Positions 52,536-60,974 of a DNA stretch of 64,000 nt are shown piece after piece (position 1 is the stretch's first letter; each line of letters opens with the position of its first letter). This DNA is from Thermocaproicibacter sp036260805 (GTDB lineage Bacteria > Bacillota > Clostridia > Oscillospirales > Acutalibacteraceae). The notes below the pieces were generated by a model. The model did no database searches. It saw nothing but the letters and a program-made list of their open reading frames with translations, and was not told the origin of the DNA. Location: NCBI GenBank assembly GCA_036260805.1, contig DATALZ010000018.1:49057-113056 (forward strand), read 5' to 3'. The position numbers and the translations under genes are program-made.

Positions 52536-53197
52536 ACCAAATATCCCTGTCCTCGTTTTGTAATCAGAAAATCCATCAGACCGAGTCCTTCCAGTTTTTT
52601 GCGCAGTCGGTTAATGTTGACCGTCAGCGTATTGTCGTCCACAAACTCGTCGGTCTGCCACAAAGCATTCATCAGTTCCTCACGCGAAAGAATGCGGTCC
52701 TTATTACTAATAAGCATGTGAAGGATTTTAATTTCATTCTTTGTCAGCTCAACAGTTTTTCCCTGGTAGCGCGCCACGCCCTGCGATAAATCAAGTTCCA
52801 GCCCGTGGTGGGAAAGGACCTGCGGCGGCGCGGCCGGGTATGCGCGCTTCATCACCGCAGCGATTCTGGCAAGGAGAATCTGCGTATTATACGGCTTTGT
52901 GATAAAATCATCGGCTCCAAGGTTCATGCTCATCAGCTCATCCGTTTCGCTGTCGCGGCTTGTGACGACGATGACCGGAATCTGTGAACGACGCCGCAGT
53001 TCCCGGCATATGTAGTATCCATCAAATACCGGAAGGTTAATGTCAAGCAAAACCAGCTGTGGGCTCTCCCGCAAAATAACGTCTGTCATATGGGCGTAGT
53101 CGTCGGACGTATGGCATTCATAACCGTATTTACCCAATAATTTGGAAAGTTCGGCGCGAATGGCAGCGTCGTCTTCCACCAGAAAGACTACAGACAT
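52532..53197 (-). CDS. OmpR-family response regulator, BceR-like
   Basis: A 221-residue regulator. Receiver domain 1-115: FLVEDD (5-10), phospho-acceptor Asp in LVLLDINLPVFDGY (about 52), VTSRDS, and Lys in DDFITKPYNT (about 101). C-terminal winged helix (about 130-221): VELTKNEIKILHMLISNKDRILSREELMNALW and VNINRLRKKLEGLGLMDFLITKRGQGYLV. It is the first gene of the four-gene module. A TGC-TATAAT extended -10 (53289-53294) lies about 90 bases upstream on the minus strand. Confidence 0.95.
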   Translation of the reverse strand: MSVVFLVEDDAAIRAELSKLLGKYGYECHTSDDYAHMTDVILRESPQLVLLDINLPVFDGYYICRELRRRSQIPVIVVTSRDSETDELMSMNLGADDFITKPYNTQILLARIAAVMKRAYPAAPPQVLSHHGLELDLSQGVARYQGKTVELTKNEIKILHMLISNKDRILSREELMNALWQTDEFVDDNTLTVNINRLRKKLEGLGLMDFLITKRGQGYLV

Positions 53198-53407
53198 TCC
53201 GTGTTCCCCCTTTAGGGCATAAAATCTTTTAACGAATTGATTCTCTTTAATTTTTTAAAAATGCTTAAAGATCAGTTGCAGCATATCCATTATAGCAAAA
53301 ACACGTCAAAAAATCTGGTAAATAAGCGCATTCTGCAGAAGCGATTTTGAGTTTTTTATGGAAAACATTGATTTTAATTAATAAAATATTTTATTTTGGA
53401 TACAATA

Positions 53408-53436
53408 TTGACATGCGTTGAAATATGTTATATAGT
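53408..53436 (+). promoter_or_regulatory. Sigma-A promoter of the SGNH hydrolase gene
   Basis: TTGACA (53408-53413), exactly 17 bp, TATAGT (53431-53436); the start codon follows about 50 bases downstream, with AGGAGG as ribosome site. Confidence 0.82.
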
Positions 53437-53494
53437 TTTCAATATCAGATAACAAAGTATTAGTTATGACTGCCTGCACAGGAGGCGTTTCAGG

Positions 53495-54193
53495 ATGATT
53501 CATTCTGTTTGTGTATTCGGAGATTCCGTAGCAAAAGGCGTTGTATTAGACAGCGTGTTGAAAAAATACATCTTATTAAAAGACAGTTTTGCAAACCGGG
53601 TAAAATCCGGCGCAGATCTTGTCATGCAGAACTATTCCAAATTTGGGAGCACGGTCACCAAGGGGCTTCAAACCTTGACAAAGCATCAGGATGAACTGAA
53701 AAAGTACGACTATATTGCTCTGGAATTCGGCGGGAACGACTGCGACTTCAATTGGGCAAATGTTTCAGCCGAGCCGAATGGAAATCACCAGCCGAACACT
53801 CCGCTTGGGGTGTTCGTACAAAAGTACTCCCAGATGATCAACGAAATCAAAACCAACGGGAGCTGCCCGGTTCTTCTTACGCTGCCGCCAATTGACGCGA
53901 AACGTTATTTTGCATGGATTTCAAGAGGCCTGAACGCAGATAACATACTGCACTGGCTCGGCGATGTGGAACGCATATACCGCTGGCACGAGATGTACAA
54001 TCTGGCGGTATGCAGACTGGCCAAAGACAGCCAGACGCCGCTCATTGATATCAGCACCGCATTTCTTGAAATGCCGAACTACCAGAAGCTTATCTGCGAT
54101 GATGGAATCCATCCCAACGAGATGGGGCATGAACTCATCAGCCGTACGATTAACGATACCATTCGCCAGCATAGGGACGCCTTTGCTTCCTGA
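53495..54193 (+). CDS. SGNH/GDSL-family esterase or lipase
   Basis: A 232-residue cytoplasmic hydrolase (no signal peptide). The four SGNH blocks are visible: block I FGDSVAKG with the nucleophile Ser at residue 11, block II Gly in KFGSTVTKG (about 51), block III GGNDCDF with Asn (about 81), and block V DDGIHPNEMGHEL with the catalytic Asp and His near residue 205. Family members cleave acyl or acetyl esters, including those on sugars. It is a single-gene unit with its own promoter and terminator, next to but not part of the Bce module. Substrate unknown. Confidence 0.92.
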   Translation: MIHSVCVFGDSVAKGVVLDSVLKKYILLKDSFANRVKSGADLVMQNYSKFGSTVTKGLQTLTKHQDELKKYDYIALEFGGNDCDFNWANVSAEPNGNHQPNTPLGVFVQKYSQMINEIKTNGSCPVLLTLPPIDAKRYFAWISRGLNADNILHWLGDVERIYRWHEMYNLAVCRLAKDSQTPLIDISTAFLEMPNYQKLICDDGIHPNEMGHELISRTINDTIRQHRDAFAS

Positions 54194-54205
54194 AAGCGTA
54201 AATAG

Positions 54206-54250
54206 AGGGTGCTGCAAAATGAATTTTCATTTTGCAGCACCCTTATTTTA
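54206..54250. terminator. Strong terminator between SGNH and flavoprotein genes
   Basis: Perfect 17-bp stem, arms 54206-54222 and 54227-54243, 4-nt loop, followed by TATTTTA on the plus strand; converging genes on both sides. Confidence 0.9.
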
Positions 54251-54291
54251 TGGCTTTATAGAAAATGCTATTGGTATGCAGTATCGTCCTG

Positions 54292-55707
54292 TTAATGATT
54301 CGCCGCAATATTCCTTGCAACAACAACGCCGGTTACGGATGCCTGCATCAGTCCGCGGGTAATTCCAGCACCATCGCCGATGGCATAAAGATTTTTTACT
54401 TCTGTCTCAAAGTTGTTTTTTACGCCGACTTTGGAAGAATAGAATTTTACTTCCACGCCGTAGAGCAGCGTATTTTTGGAATACAGGCCGGGTGCGACTT
54501 TGTCAAACGCACGGAGTGATTCAACAATGCTGGTCAGGTGGCGGTGTGGCAGCACGAACGAAAGATCGCCCGGCACGGCCGTTTTCAAGGTCGGCACCGT
54601 GGTAGATTTTTTCAGGCGGGTTGCATCGGTGCGTCTGCCGAGGAGCAAATCCCCAAGACGCTGCACCATGATGCCGCCGCCCGTAAGCATGTTGCCGAGC
54701 TGTGCAATATACCGGCCATACTCAATCGGCTGATTGAACGGCTCCGTAAACTTTGTGGACACCAGCATGGCAAAATTGGTGTTTTCCGTGCGGCGCTCCT
54801 CTTCGGCATAAGAATGCCCGTTTACCACAGCAATTCCGCCGCCCGGTGTTTCGTAATGTTCTTCACTCACGATTCCGCCCGGATTCATACAGAACGTGCG
54901 GACCTTATTTTCAAAAGTGTCTGAGTAATAGACCAGTTTCGCTTCATATAAATTCTGGGTCAGCGGGTCCATTACCGCGTTCGGAACCTCTACGCGTACG
55001 CCGATATCCACTTCGTTGTTTGCAATGGAAAGATTCAGGTCATTCGCGGCACGGCTGAGCCATTCCGCCCCGCCGCGTCCCGGAGCAAGCACAACGTAAG
55101 GCGCGCAGACTGCTTCTGTGCTTCCGTCTTTGTTGGTAAGCTTCACGCCTGTGACAACGCCGTTTTCCGTCAAAACAGAATCCGCCGTAGTCCTTTCGCG
55201 GAACTCAAAATTCGGGCGGGAGTCAAGATACTGGTGCATTGCCTTGAGCACCTGATAGGAATACTCGGTTCCCATGTGGCGAACCGGGCATGGAATCAGC
55301 TGAATATTCTCCCTGCGGGCGCTGTACGCAACTTTTTCTGCAAATTTATCGTTTTTGCCGTAAACCTTATCCGGCGCACCGTACTGCAGGTAGATTCCAT
55401 CTACATAATGAATCAGTTCGCGCGCGGTTTCAGTAGACATATAGTCCGTAATATTGCCGCCTACCTCTTCCGAAAGCGACAGTTTCCCGTCGGAAAATGC
55501 TCCGGCTCCCGCCCAGCCGTTCATAATGCTGCAGGTTGAGCAGTGCGCGCATGCTCCCGTTGTGCGGGCAGGGCAGGAGCGGCGTTCAATGGCGCTGCCG
55601 GAATCCACTACAAGGATTTTCTTCTCCGGCGATATTTTGTCAAGCTCCAGCGCAGTAAATATGCCTGCAGGGCCGGCGCCGACGACAATCACATCATAAT
55701 TTTTCAT
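54292..55707 (-). CDS. FAD-dependent dehydrogenase (COG2509 type)
   Basis: A 471-residue flavoprotein. The dinucleotide-binding motif VIVVGAGPAGIFTALEL is at residues 5-21, with the acid end of strand 2 in LVVDSGSAIERR. A Cys-rich stretch CPARTTGACAHCSTCSIMNG (about 44-63) follows, typical of this uncharacterised family and possibly redox-active. PYVVLAPGRGGAEW and the closing LYAIGDGAGITRGLMQASVTG segment bind FAD. It may reduce a quinone, an unsaturated acid or tRNA-related substrate; the function of the family is not settled. The gene stands before two small minus-strand genes and is read in the same direction. Confidence 0.85.
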   Translation of the reverse strand: MKNYDVIVVGAGPAGIFTALELDKISPEKKILVVDSGSAIERRSCPARTTGACAHCSTCSIMNGWAGAGAFSDGKLSLSEEVGGNITDYMSTETARELIHYVDGIYLQYGAPDKVYGKNDKFAEKVAYSARRENIQLIPCPVRHMGTEYSYQVLKAMHQYLDSRPNFEFRERTTADSVLTENGVVTGVKLTNKDGSTEAVCAPYVVLAPGRGGAEWLSRAANDLNLSIANNEVDIGVRVEVPNAVMDPLTQNLYEAKLVYYSDTFENKVRTFCMNPGGIVSEEHYETPGGGIAVVNGHSYAEEERRTENTNFAMLVSTKFTEPFNQPIEYGRYIAQLGNMLTGGGIMVQRLGDLLLGRRTDATRLKKSTTVPTLKTAVPGDLSFVLPHRHLTSIVESLRAFDKVAPGLYSKNTLLYGVEVKFYSSKVGVKNNFETEVKNLYAIGDGAGITRGLMQASVTGVVVARNIAANH

Positions 55708-55753
55708 GTATAGTCATTCCTCTCTGATACAAAACCGATTGAAAGATGAACTT

Positions 55754-56197
55754 TCAAGCTTCCCCACCGGCGGATATGAGGCACTCCAGAGCCTGCCGAA
55801 ACGCGCTGTCATCCGCCTTTTCCCGTTTTCTGTTTTTGCCGAACTTGCCGCCTGCACGGCGTATCTTTTGGCCCAGCGCACGTTCAAACAGCAGCCGGTC
55901 CATATTGTTGTCGCTGTAAACCAGACCGTTCTGGTTCAGCGCTTTCGCGCCCTTTCCAAGCGACATTGCCGCCACGCCGTAATCCTGCGTCACCACAATA
56001 TCACCGGGTTCAATCAGGTTTACCAACCGGATATCCGCGCTGTCCCTGCCTTTATCGACGGTAATCACCGTGCTGTAGCCGTCGTTCAGAATATGGCTGG
56101 TATCAAGCAGCATGGTTACCGGAATTTTATGCCGTTTTGCAGCATCCACAAGGATTTCCTTAACAGGGCACGCATCCGCGTCCACAAGAATTTTCAT
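55754..56197 (-). CDS. YaiI/YqxD family protein (UPF0178, DUF188)
   Basis: A 147-residue protein. It opens with KILVDADACPVKEILVDAAKR, the signature of the family, followed by TVDKGRDSADIRLVN and GDIVVTQDYGVAAMSLGKGA. The fold is PIN/NYN-like, with conserved Asp residues that could bind metal, so a nuclease activity is possible but not shown. It lies 28 bases after the HAD gene, in the same direction, and is probably co-transcribed with it. Confidence 0.92.
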   Translation of the reverse strand: MKILVDADACPVKEILVDAAKRHKIPVTMLLDTSHILNDGYSTVITVDKGRDSADIRLVNLIEPGDIVVTQDYGVAAMSLGKGAKALNQNGLVYSDNNMDRLLFERALGQKIRRAGGKFGKNRKREKADDSAFRQALECLISAGGEA

Positions 56198-56225
56198 TGT
56201 TAGTCCATCCTTTCACTGCACATCT

Positions 56226-56891
56226 TCAGGCCTTTCCGTTCCTGATTCTTTCCAGAAGCGGAATCACATCTTTGAGCGAGTCCACTCTGGCAAAAAGCAT
56301 CGATTGGAGCTTTTCGTCCGGCTGAACCTGATCTGGGACCATCACTGCCGCCATTCCTGCCCGATAAGCCGCAAGGCATCCGTTCGGGGAATCTTCCAGC
56401 ACCATGCAGTCTTTCGGCTCCACGCCGATTTCCGTTGCCGCAGTCAGGTAGATCTGCGGATCCGGTTTGCTCTTTTCCACCATATCGCCGCAGATGATTT
56501 TTTTAAAATACCCGGTAACTCCTGTTTCTTCGAAATAACGCATCACGCGTTTTCTGGATGTGGACGATGCGACCGCGCAGATGTATCCTTCCTTTTTTAA
56601 ATAGTCCAGCAGTTCGAAAAGTCCGGGTTTGACCGGAACGCCTTCTGATTTAAGCTTTTCATCAAAGCGCACCCGGTATTCCTCAATAAACTTTGCATGA
56701 GGAAAATCATCCCCAAAATGTCTTTTGAAAATGCCAGCGGACAAGTCAAGCCGAACGCCCATAGTCTCTGGCATAACAGCCGAAACATTTTCATAACCCA
56801 GTCCTTTTCCAAGTTCATCCCAGATGTCTTTTGTCAGCTGCTCTGTGTTGAACATCAGGCCGTCCATATCAAAAATTACTGCTTGAATCAT
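56226..56891 (-). CDS. HAD-family phosphatase, beta-phosphoglucomutase-like
   Basis: A 221-residue HAD subfamily IA enzyme. Motif 1 is VIFDMDGLMFNTEQ (nucleophile Asp8, acid Asp10). The cap domain spans about 20-85. Motif 2 is CAVASSTSRKRV (near 112), motif 3 the Lys of EKSKPDPQIYLTAA, motif 4 CMVLEDSPNGCLAAYRAGM (near 170). Relatives are beta-phosphoglucomutases and sugar-phosphate or nucleotide phosphatases. The KPDPQ-loop and EDSPNG are standard and give no clue to substrate. Confidence 0.92.
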   Translation of the reverse strand: MIQAVIFDMDGLMFNTEQLTKDIWDELGKGLGYENVSAVMPETMGVRLDLSAGIFKRHFGDDFPHAKFIEEYRVRFDEKLKSEGVPVKPGLFELLDYLKKEGYICAVASSTSRKRVMRYFEETGVTGYFKKIICGDMVEKSKPDPQIYLTAATEIGVEPKDCMVLEDSPNGCLAAYRAGMAAVMVPDQVQPDEKLQSMLFARVDSLKDVIPLLERIRNGKA

Positions 56892-57211
56892 CCGTAAAAC
56901 CTCGTTTCATAATTTTGTCCGTTGCTAAGCATATCATATTGTGTGTAGAAAATAAAATCTTACAGGCAGAACAAAACGGAGGGTCGGTAACTTCCAGCCC
57001 CCAGTGTAAATCTTTCCTTTTCCATTCAGGCGTTTTGACAAACCAAATTATTATATCACGCCTTGCAGTAATGTCAAGCGGTATTATCTAAAATAATCTC
57101 CATTTTTGCAGACTGACGATCGTCCATCTCTGTTTCATTGACTGCGGGCAAAGCTGAGACTATACTTAGTGGTGAATTCGATTGCAGTCAGCCACACAAA
57201 GGAGGAACAAA
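56892..57211. promoter_or_regulatory. Divergent region with sigma-A promoter of the FMN oxidoreductase
   Basis: Within this 320-bp gap, TTGACT (57138-57143), 17 bp and TATACT (57161-57166) form a near-consensus plus-strand promoter 45 bases before the ATG at 57212, which has AAAGGAGGAA upstream. The left part should hold the leftward HAD promoter; no clear hexamers were found. Nothing else recognised. Confidence 0.75.
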
Positions 57212-58234
57212 ATGACATACACAGATGTTTTAACGAACGCAAAAAAGAATATGGCTCCCGTATGCCGCGTCTGCCGGGAATGCAACGGTGTCGCCTGCCG
57301 GGGTGAAATTCCGGGTGTCGGCGGCAAAGGAAGCGGCAGCGCTTTTACCCGCAACTGCGAACAGCTCGCAAAAATCAAGATCAATATGGACCTGATTTAC
57401 GAAGACCGCGGGCAGGATCCATCCACTGAACTGTTCGGGCATAAATTCGCGGCTCCGGTTTTTGCAGCCCCAATCAGCGGGTTGAGCACCAACTACAACG
57501 GTTACCTGAACGAGAAGACTTACGCAGAAGCGCTTGTTCCCGGCTGCATGAAAGCCGGGTGCGCCGCATTTACCGGCGATGGTGCTCCGGATCATTTTCT
57601 GAAGGACCCGCTGCCCGCCGTGAAAGCGGCAGGCGGAATCGCTGTTCCGACCGTAAAGCCGTGGAATGGAGATACGCTTCGCGAAAAGATGGACTTAATC
57701 AAGAAAAGCGGCGCCATGGCGATGGCGATGGATATTGACGCGGCAGGCCTACCGCTTCTCGCAGCCGCCGGAAAACCGGTCTGTTCCAAAGGCGTAGCGG
57801 AGCTTTCCAAAATTGCCGCATATGCGGAACGTCCGTTCATTTTGAAGGGAATTATGACCCAGGTCGGCGCCATTAAGGCAATCGAGTGCGGAGCCTACGG
57901 TATCGTGGTTTCCAACCATGGAGGCAGGGTGATCGACCATACACCTGCGACGATTGAAATGCTGCCGGAAATCAAAAAAATAGTCGGTGATAAAATCAAG
58001 ATTTTCATCGACGGCGGATTCCGTACCGGAATCGATGTTTTCAAGGCCCTTGCTCTCGGTGCAGACGCGGTACTGATCGGCCGGCCGTATGTAGTGGCTG
58101 CCTGCGGCGGTGGAGAAGAGGGAGTCATGCTTTACACACAGAAAATCATCTCTGAATTAAAAGACACCATGAAGATGACAGGCTGTGCATCGCTTAAGGA
58201 TATTACTTCCGATAAAATACAGATTCTAAACTGA
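57212..58234 (+). CDS. FMN-dependent alpha-hydroxy-acid dehydrogenase/oxidase family protein
   Basis: A 340-residue TIM-barrel flavoenzyme related to lactate oxidase and IPP isomerase type 2. The ATG at 57212 (MTYTDVLTNAKKN) follows a perfect ribosome site. An N-terminal Cys cluster, CRVCRECNGVACRGEIPG (about residues 18-35), is unusual for the lactate-oxidase family and could bind a metal or an iron-sulphur centre. FMN site: APISGLSTNY (about 85), FILKGIMTQVGA with the Lys (about 215), the catalytic His in VVSNHGGRVID (about 240), DGGFRTGIDVFKALALGADAVLIGRPYV (about 275). The expected reaction is oxidation of an L-2-hydroxy acid such as lactate. Single-gene unit. Confidence 0.85.
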   Translation: MTYTDVLTNAKKNMAPVCRVCRECNGVACRGEIPGVGGKGSGSAFTRNCEQLAKIKINMDLIYEDRGQDPSTELFGHKFAAPVFAAPISGLSTNYNGYLNEKTYAEALVPGCMKAGCAAFTGDGAPDHFLKDPLPAVKAAGGIAVPTVKPWNGDTLREKMDLIKKSGAMAMAMDIDAAGLPLLAAAGKPVCSKGVAELSKIAAYAERPFILKGIMTQVGAIKAIECGAYGIVVSNHGGRVIDHTPATIEMLPEIKKIVGDKIKIFIDGGFRTGIDVFKALALGADAVLIGRPYVVAACGGGEEGVMLYTQKIISELKDTMKMTGCASLKDITSDKIQILN

Positions 58235-58245
58235 GCAGAACATTT

Positions 58246-58285
58246 CGCCCGTCGGTCAACAAAGACTGACGGGCGATTTTTATTC
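58246..58285. terminator. Terminator between converging FMN-enzyme and acyltransferase genes
   Basis: CGCCCGTCGGTC (58246-58257) pairs with GACTGACGGGCG (58264-58275) with one mismatch region, followed by ATTTTTATT. Confidence 0.85.
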
Positions 58286-59101
58286 AAAAGCATGATCTTT
58301 TAAAATGCCAAATGCACAGCCGATTTTTCCGCCGCTTTTCAAGTACGCCTTGAGATTTCTCTGCAGCGATGTTTTCTCGGGCAGCTCCTCAACCGGGATG
58401 GCAGGATTCTTGAAAACCCACCCCATAAATTCCGCGTCGTCCGGGTTGAATTTAGTAACCTGAAAAGCACTTTGGAACATCAGGATGTTGGAGTTTTCAT
58501 CCAGAACCTGCTTTAGATTCGGAGACAGCAGCCAGGAATTGCAGATATAATTTACATCGTTATATTCCGGGTAATATTTGCGAAAAAAGGCAAATGCGTT
58601 CTGTAAGGAAGTCCAGCAGTTTTCCCTCGTCAGTTTCGCATCCGACGGTATATGAATGCTGATCTGGTTTTTCCCGTCCTTTTCGATCATTTCATACTCA
58701 AGCTCACCGATACGAAACAGCTGCATGGCAATCTGGCGGGGAGTCCACCATTCACGGTCAAAGCCATAGCATCCATAGCTGACCCGATGTTCCTTAACAA
58801 AGCGTGAAAATCAGGCAAATGTATCAAAAAATATTTTCTCATCAATCTGCTTTTCCGTGTATTTATCATATGTAAATTCCGCCGCAGTCAGCATACAGGC
58901 AAGCATCTTGAACCCGAGCGGGTCTTCACCAAGCTTTGTCTGCAATTCCTTGACGCCATCCATCCGGCTTTCTCTGCTCCGGAATTTTTCAACAGATTTC
59001 TTCAACAGCGAAAAATCCATATTCTCAGCGGCAGCAATAACCTTTTCGGTAACTTCCTCTGGCATTGCGATTTTCCCGCAAAGCGTCTTCAGCTCTATCA
59101 T
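58280..59101 (-). pseudogene. Acyltransferase-domain protein gene interrupted by one in-frame TGA
   Basis: Read leftwards, the first 95 codons (59101 to 58814) are followed by a TGA at 58811-58813. The same frame then stays open for 29 codons to the Met at 58724-58726 and on for another 147 residues to the TAA at 58280. The bridging residues FSRFVKEHRVSYGCYGFD and REWWTPRQIAMQLFRIGELE match the continuous sequence of clostridial acyltransferase-domain proteins (DUF5596-type), so this is one gene with one stop, with no frameshift. The full product would be about 272 residues. The stop is either a recent nonsense mutation, a sequence error, or (less likely) a selenocysteine codon. The start overlaps the macro-domain gene by 4 bases (ATGA), so translation is coupled. 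Confidence 0.75.
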
Positions 59102-59619
59102 ACATTACTCCCGTTCTTATAATCATCAAGTGCCTTTTCGTAAGCGTCTTTTGTCGCAGGGTCAAAGCAGACAATAGTCACAGTCTGGATCGTTCCGTCT
59201 GTCTTTAGGAAATCCATAACAGCCGAAACTGCGATTTTTGCCGCGCGTTCCAGCGGAAAGCGGTAAACCCCTGTGCTGATGGAAGGGAACGCTACGGTTT
59301 TGCATCCATACTGTGAAGCAATCGTCAGGCAGGATTCATAGCAGCTTTGGAGCAGACCATCTTCCCCGTTTTCACCGCCGTGCCAGACTGGCCCGGGGGT
59401 ATGGATAACATATTTTGCAGGCAGAAGGTAACCCTTTGTGATTTTCGCCTTACCGGTCTCACACCCGTGAAGTTCGCGGCATTCTTTTAAAAGTTCCGGG
59501 CCTGCAGCTCGGTGGATTGCTCCGTCCACTCCGCCGCCCCCAAGCAGGGAACAGTTTGCCGCGTTCACAATGGCATCGGTCTTCTGTTTTGTAATATCGC
59601 CAAGGATAATTTCCAGCAT
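59098..59619 (-). CDS. Macro-domain protein, O-acetyl-ADP-ribose deacetylase-like
   Basis: A 173-residue macro domain, YmdB type. It opens with LEIILGDITKQKTDAIVNAANCSLLGGGGVDGAIHRAAG, with the ADP-ribose-binding Asp (GDIT), Asn-Ala-Ala-Asn, and Gly-rich loop GGGGVDGAI with its catalytic Asp. The second phosphate loop FPSISTGVYRFPLERAA is at about 115-130. It would remove acetyl from O-acetyl-ADP-ribose or ADP-ribose from proteins. The ribosome site is GAGGTGAT. It is followed with a 4-base overlap by the acyltransferase gene. Confidence 0.94.
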   Translation of the reverse strand: MLEIILGDITKQKTDAIVNAANCSLLGGGGVDGAIHRAAGPELLKECRELHGCETGKAKITKGYLLPAKYVIHTPGPVWHGGENGEDGLLQSCYESCLTIASQYGCKTVAFPSISTGVYRFPLERAAKIAVSAVMDFLKTDGTIQTVTIVCFDPATKDAYEKALDDYKNGSNV

Positions 59620-59683
59620 GGCAGAATCACCTCGCCGCTATCATACCACAAAATGGATGTTTTTGCCACGAAACGACTGCATA

Positions 59684-59714
59684 AAAAAATCCGCGGAGCT
59701 TCCCGCGGATTTTC
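59684..59714. terminator. Bidirectional terminator after trxA
   Basis: AAAATCCGCGG (59687-59696 region) pairs with CCGCGGATTTT (59703-59713), loop about 6 nt, A-run on one side and T-run on the other. It lies 11 bases after the trxA stop. Confidence 0.88.
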
Positions 59715-59724
59715 CTTATGGAGA

Positions 59725-60036
59725 TTAGTCCAGCATTTGCAGAATATCCTGTTTGCTGCGTACGCCGACGGATGTTTTGGCGGGTTCGCCGTTTTTAAAC
59801 ACCATCAGGGTCGGGATACTCATTACGTTAAAACGAGCCGCAAGGTCGGGCTCTTCATCAACATTGATTTTGCCGACCTTATATCTGCCATCGCTTTCAT
59901 TGCCGATTTCATCCACAATCGGGGAAACCATACGGCACGGACCACACCAAGATGCCCAGAAATCTACGAGCACAGGTTTATCGGAACTGAGAACGGTCGT
60001 ATCGAAGTTTTCTCCTGTTACCGTTACAACTGCCAT
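59725..60036 (-). CDS. trxA: Thioredoxin
   Basis: A 103-residue single-domain thioredoxin. The active site W-C-G-P-C holds Cys31 and Cys34 in VDFWASWCGPCRMVSP; the cis-Pro is in SIPTLMVFKNG (about residue 74). It reduces protein disulphides with electrons from thioredoxin reductase, not encoded here. GAAAGGAAG precedes the ATG, and a TATAAT (60074-60079, minus strand) is a likely -10 about 40 bases upstream. Single-gene unit, divergent from the TrmB-like regulator. Confidence 0.96.
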   Translation of the reverse strand: MAVVTVTGENFDTTVLSSDKPVLVDFWASWCGPCRMVSPIVDEIGNESDGRYKVGKINVDEEPDLAARFNVMSIPTLMVFKNGEPAKTSVGVRSKQDILQMLD

Positions 60037-60200
60037 GTTTCATACTTCCTTTCACAATTTTCTTTTCAATTGTATTATATCCAATTTCTAGACATTTGTA
60101 TGTAATAAAATCACAAAACCTGTTTTTTTATGAGTAAACACAATAAATTGGATTCATCGGCGTCTTTGGCAGGAAATATTAAAATCGTATGAACTGCTTC

Positions 60201-60229
60201 TTGACAAATCATGCTGCGTTCGCTATAGT
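60201..60229 (+). promoter_or_regulatory. Sigma-A promoter of the TrmB-lysA operon
   Basis: TTGACA (60201-60206), exactly 17 bp, TATAGT (60224-60229). The -10 box is inside the left arm of the adjoining palindrome. Confidence 0.85.
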
Positions 60230-60254
60230 ATTCCTGTAAGGGAATACTATAGCG
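60221..60254. promoter_or_regulatory. Perfect 14-bp inverted repeat: candidate operator
   Basis: CGCTATAGTATTCC (60221-60234) and its exact complement (60241-60254), spaced by TGTAAG. It covers the -10 box and the transcription start of the regulator gene at 60270, so a protein bound there would stop transcription. The obvious candidate is the TrmB-like protein itself. It could also form a hairpin at the extreme 5' end of the mRNA. Confidence 0.75.
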
Positions 60255-60269
60255 TAGGAGGCGAAATTT

Positions 60270-60965
60270 TTGGACGCAGTAAACCTGTTAATGCGCTTTG
60301 GTCTGACGAATCAGGAAGCCAGAGCATACTGCACTCTCTGTGCCGAAGGGGAGCTCACCGGCTACGAGGCGGCAAAAGCAACCGGAATTTCGCGCTCAAA
60401 TATTTACACAGCGCTTGCCGGTCTGGTGGAAAAGGGCGCCGCCTACCTCTCCGAAGATACGGTCACCCGCTATTCCGCCGTTCCCCCCGAAGAATTTTGC
60501 AACAGCAGAATTGCATCGCTCCAGCATGACCGTGAAGAACTGGTACGCATTATGCCCACCCGCGTGGAAAGCTCCGGCGGTTACCTGACCATTACCGGGG
60601 AAACGAATATACTTGGAAAGATATGCTCGATGATTCGCGAGGCAAAAATGCGCGTTTATGCTTCCATGTCTGCGGAAATTATGGAACGGATACGTCCCGT
60701 GCTTACCGAAGCCACGGCAAGGAACCTGAAAGTAGTGCTCATCACCGAAAATTCTTTTCAGCTTGACGGCGCAACTGTCTGGCATTCTGAAAAGAAGAAG
60801 CGGCAGATACGGCTGATTGTGGATTCTTCCTGCGTGCTGACTGGTGATCTTGACGACGGAGAATATTCTACCTGCCTGTATTCCATGAAAAAAAATCTTG
60901 TTGATCTCTTCAAGGAAGACCTGAAGAATGAAATTGAACTTATTCAACTTACGGAAGGAAGGTAA
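60270..60965 (+). CDS. TrmB-family transcriptional regulator
   Basis: A 231-residue regulator. Start is the TTG at 60270, because GTAGGAGG lies 7 bases upstream and no ATG or GTG is near. Residues 1-75 form a TrmB-type winged helix: LLMRFGLTNQEARAYCTLC, LTGYEAAKATGISRSNIYTALAGLVEKGAAYL and TRYSAVPPEEF. The C-terminal part (about 100-225: NILGKICSMIREAKMRVYASMSAEIM) resembles the PLD-like effector domain of the family. It is followed after 9 bases by the LysA-like gene. Autoregulation through the palindrome at 60221-60254 is likely. The effector is unknown; TrmB proteins commonly sense sugars, an odd partner for an amino-acid enzyme. Confidence 0.88.
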   Translation: MDAVNLLMRFGLTNQEARAYCTLCAEGELTGYEAAKATGISRSNIYTALAGLVEKGAAYLSEDTVTRYSAVPPEEFCNSRIASLQHDREELVRIMPTRVESSGGYLTITGETNILGKICSMIREAKMRVYASMSAEIMERIRPVLTEATARNLKVVLITENSFQLDGATVWHSEKKKRQIRLIVDSSCVLTGDLDDGEYSTCLYSMKKNLVDLFKEDLKNEIELIQLTEGR

Positions 60966-60974
60966 CCCGGCAAA

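Noticed and set aside
48523..53197. Vancomycin or lantibiotic gene cluster
   Set aside because: No biosynthetic, immunity-peptide or van genes are present; the set is a standard BceRSAB-type resistance module.
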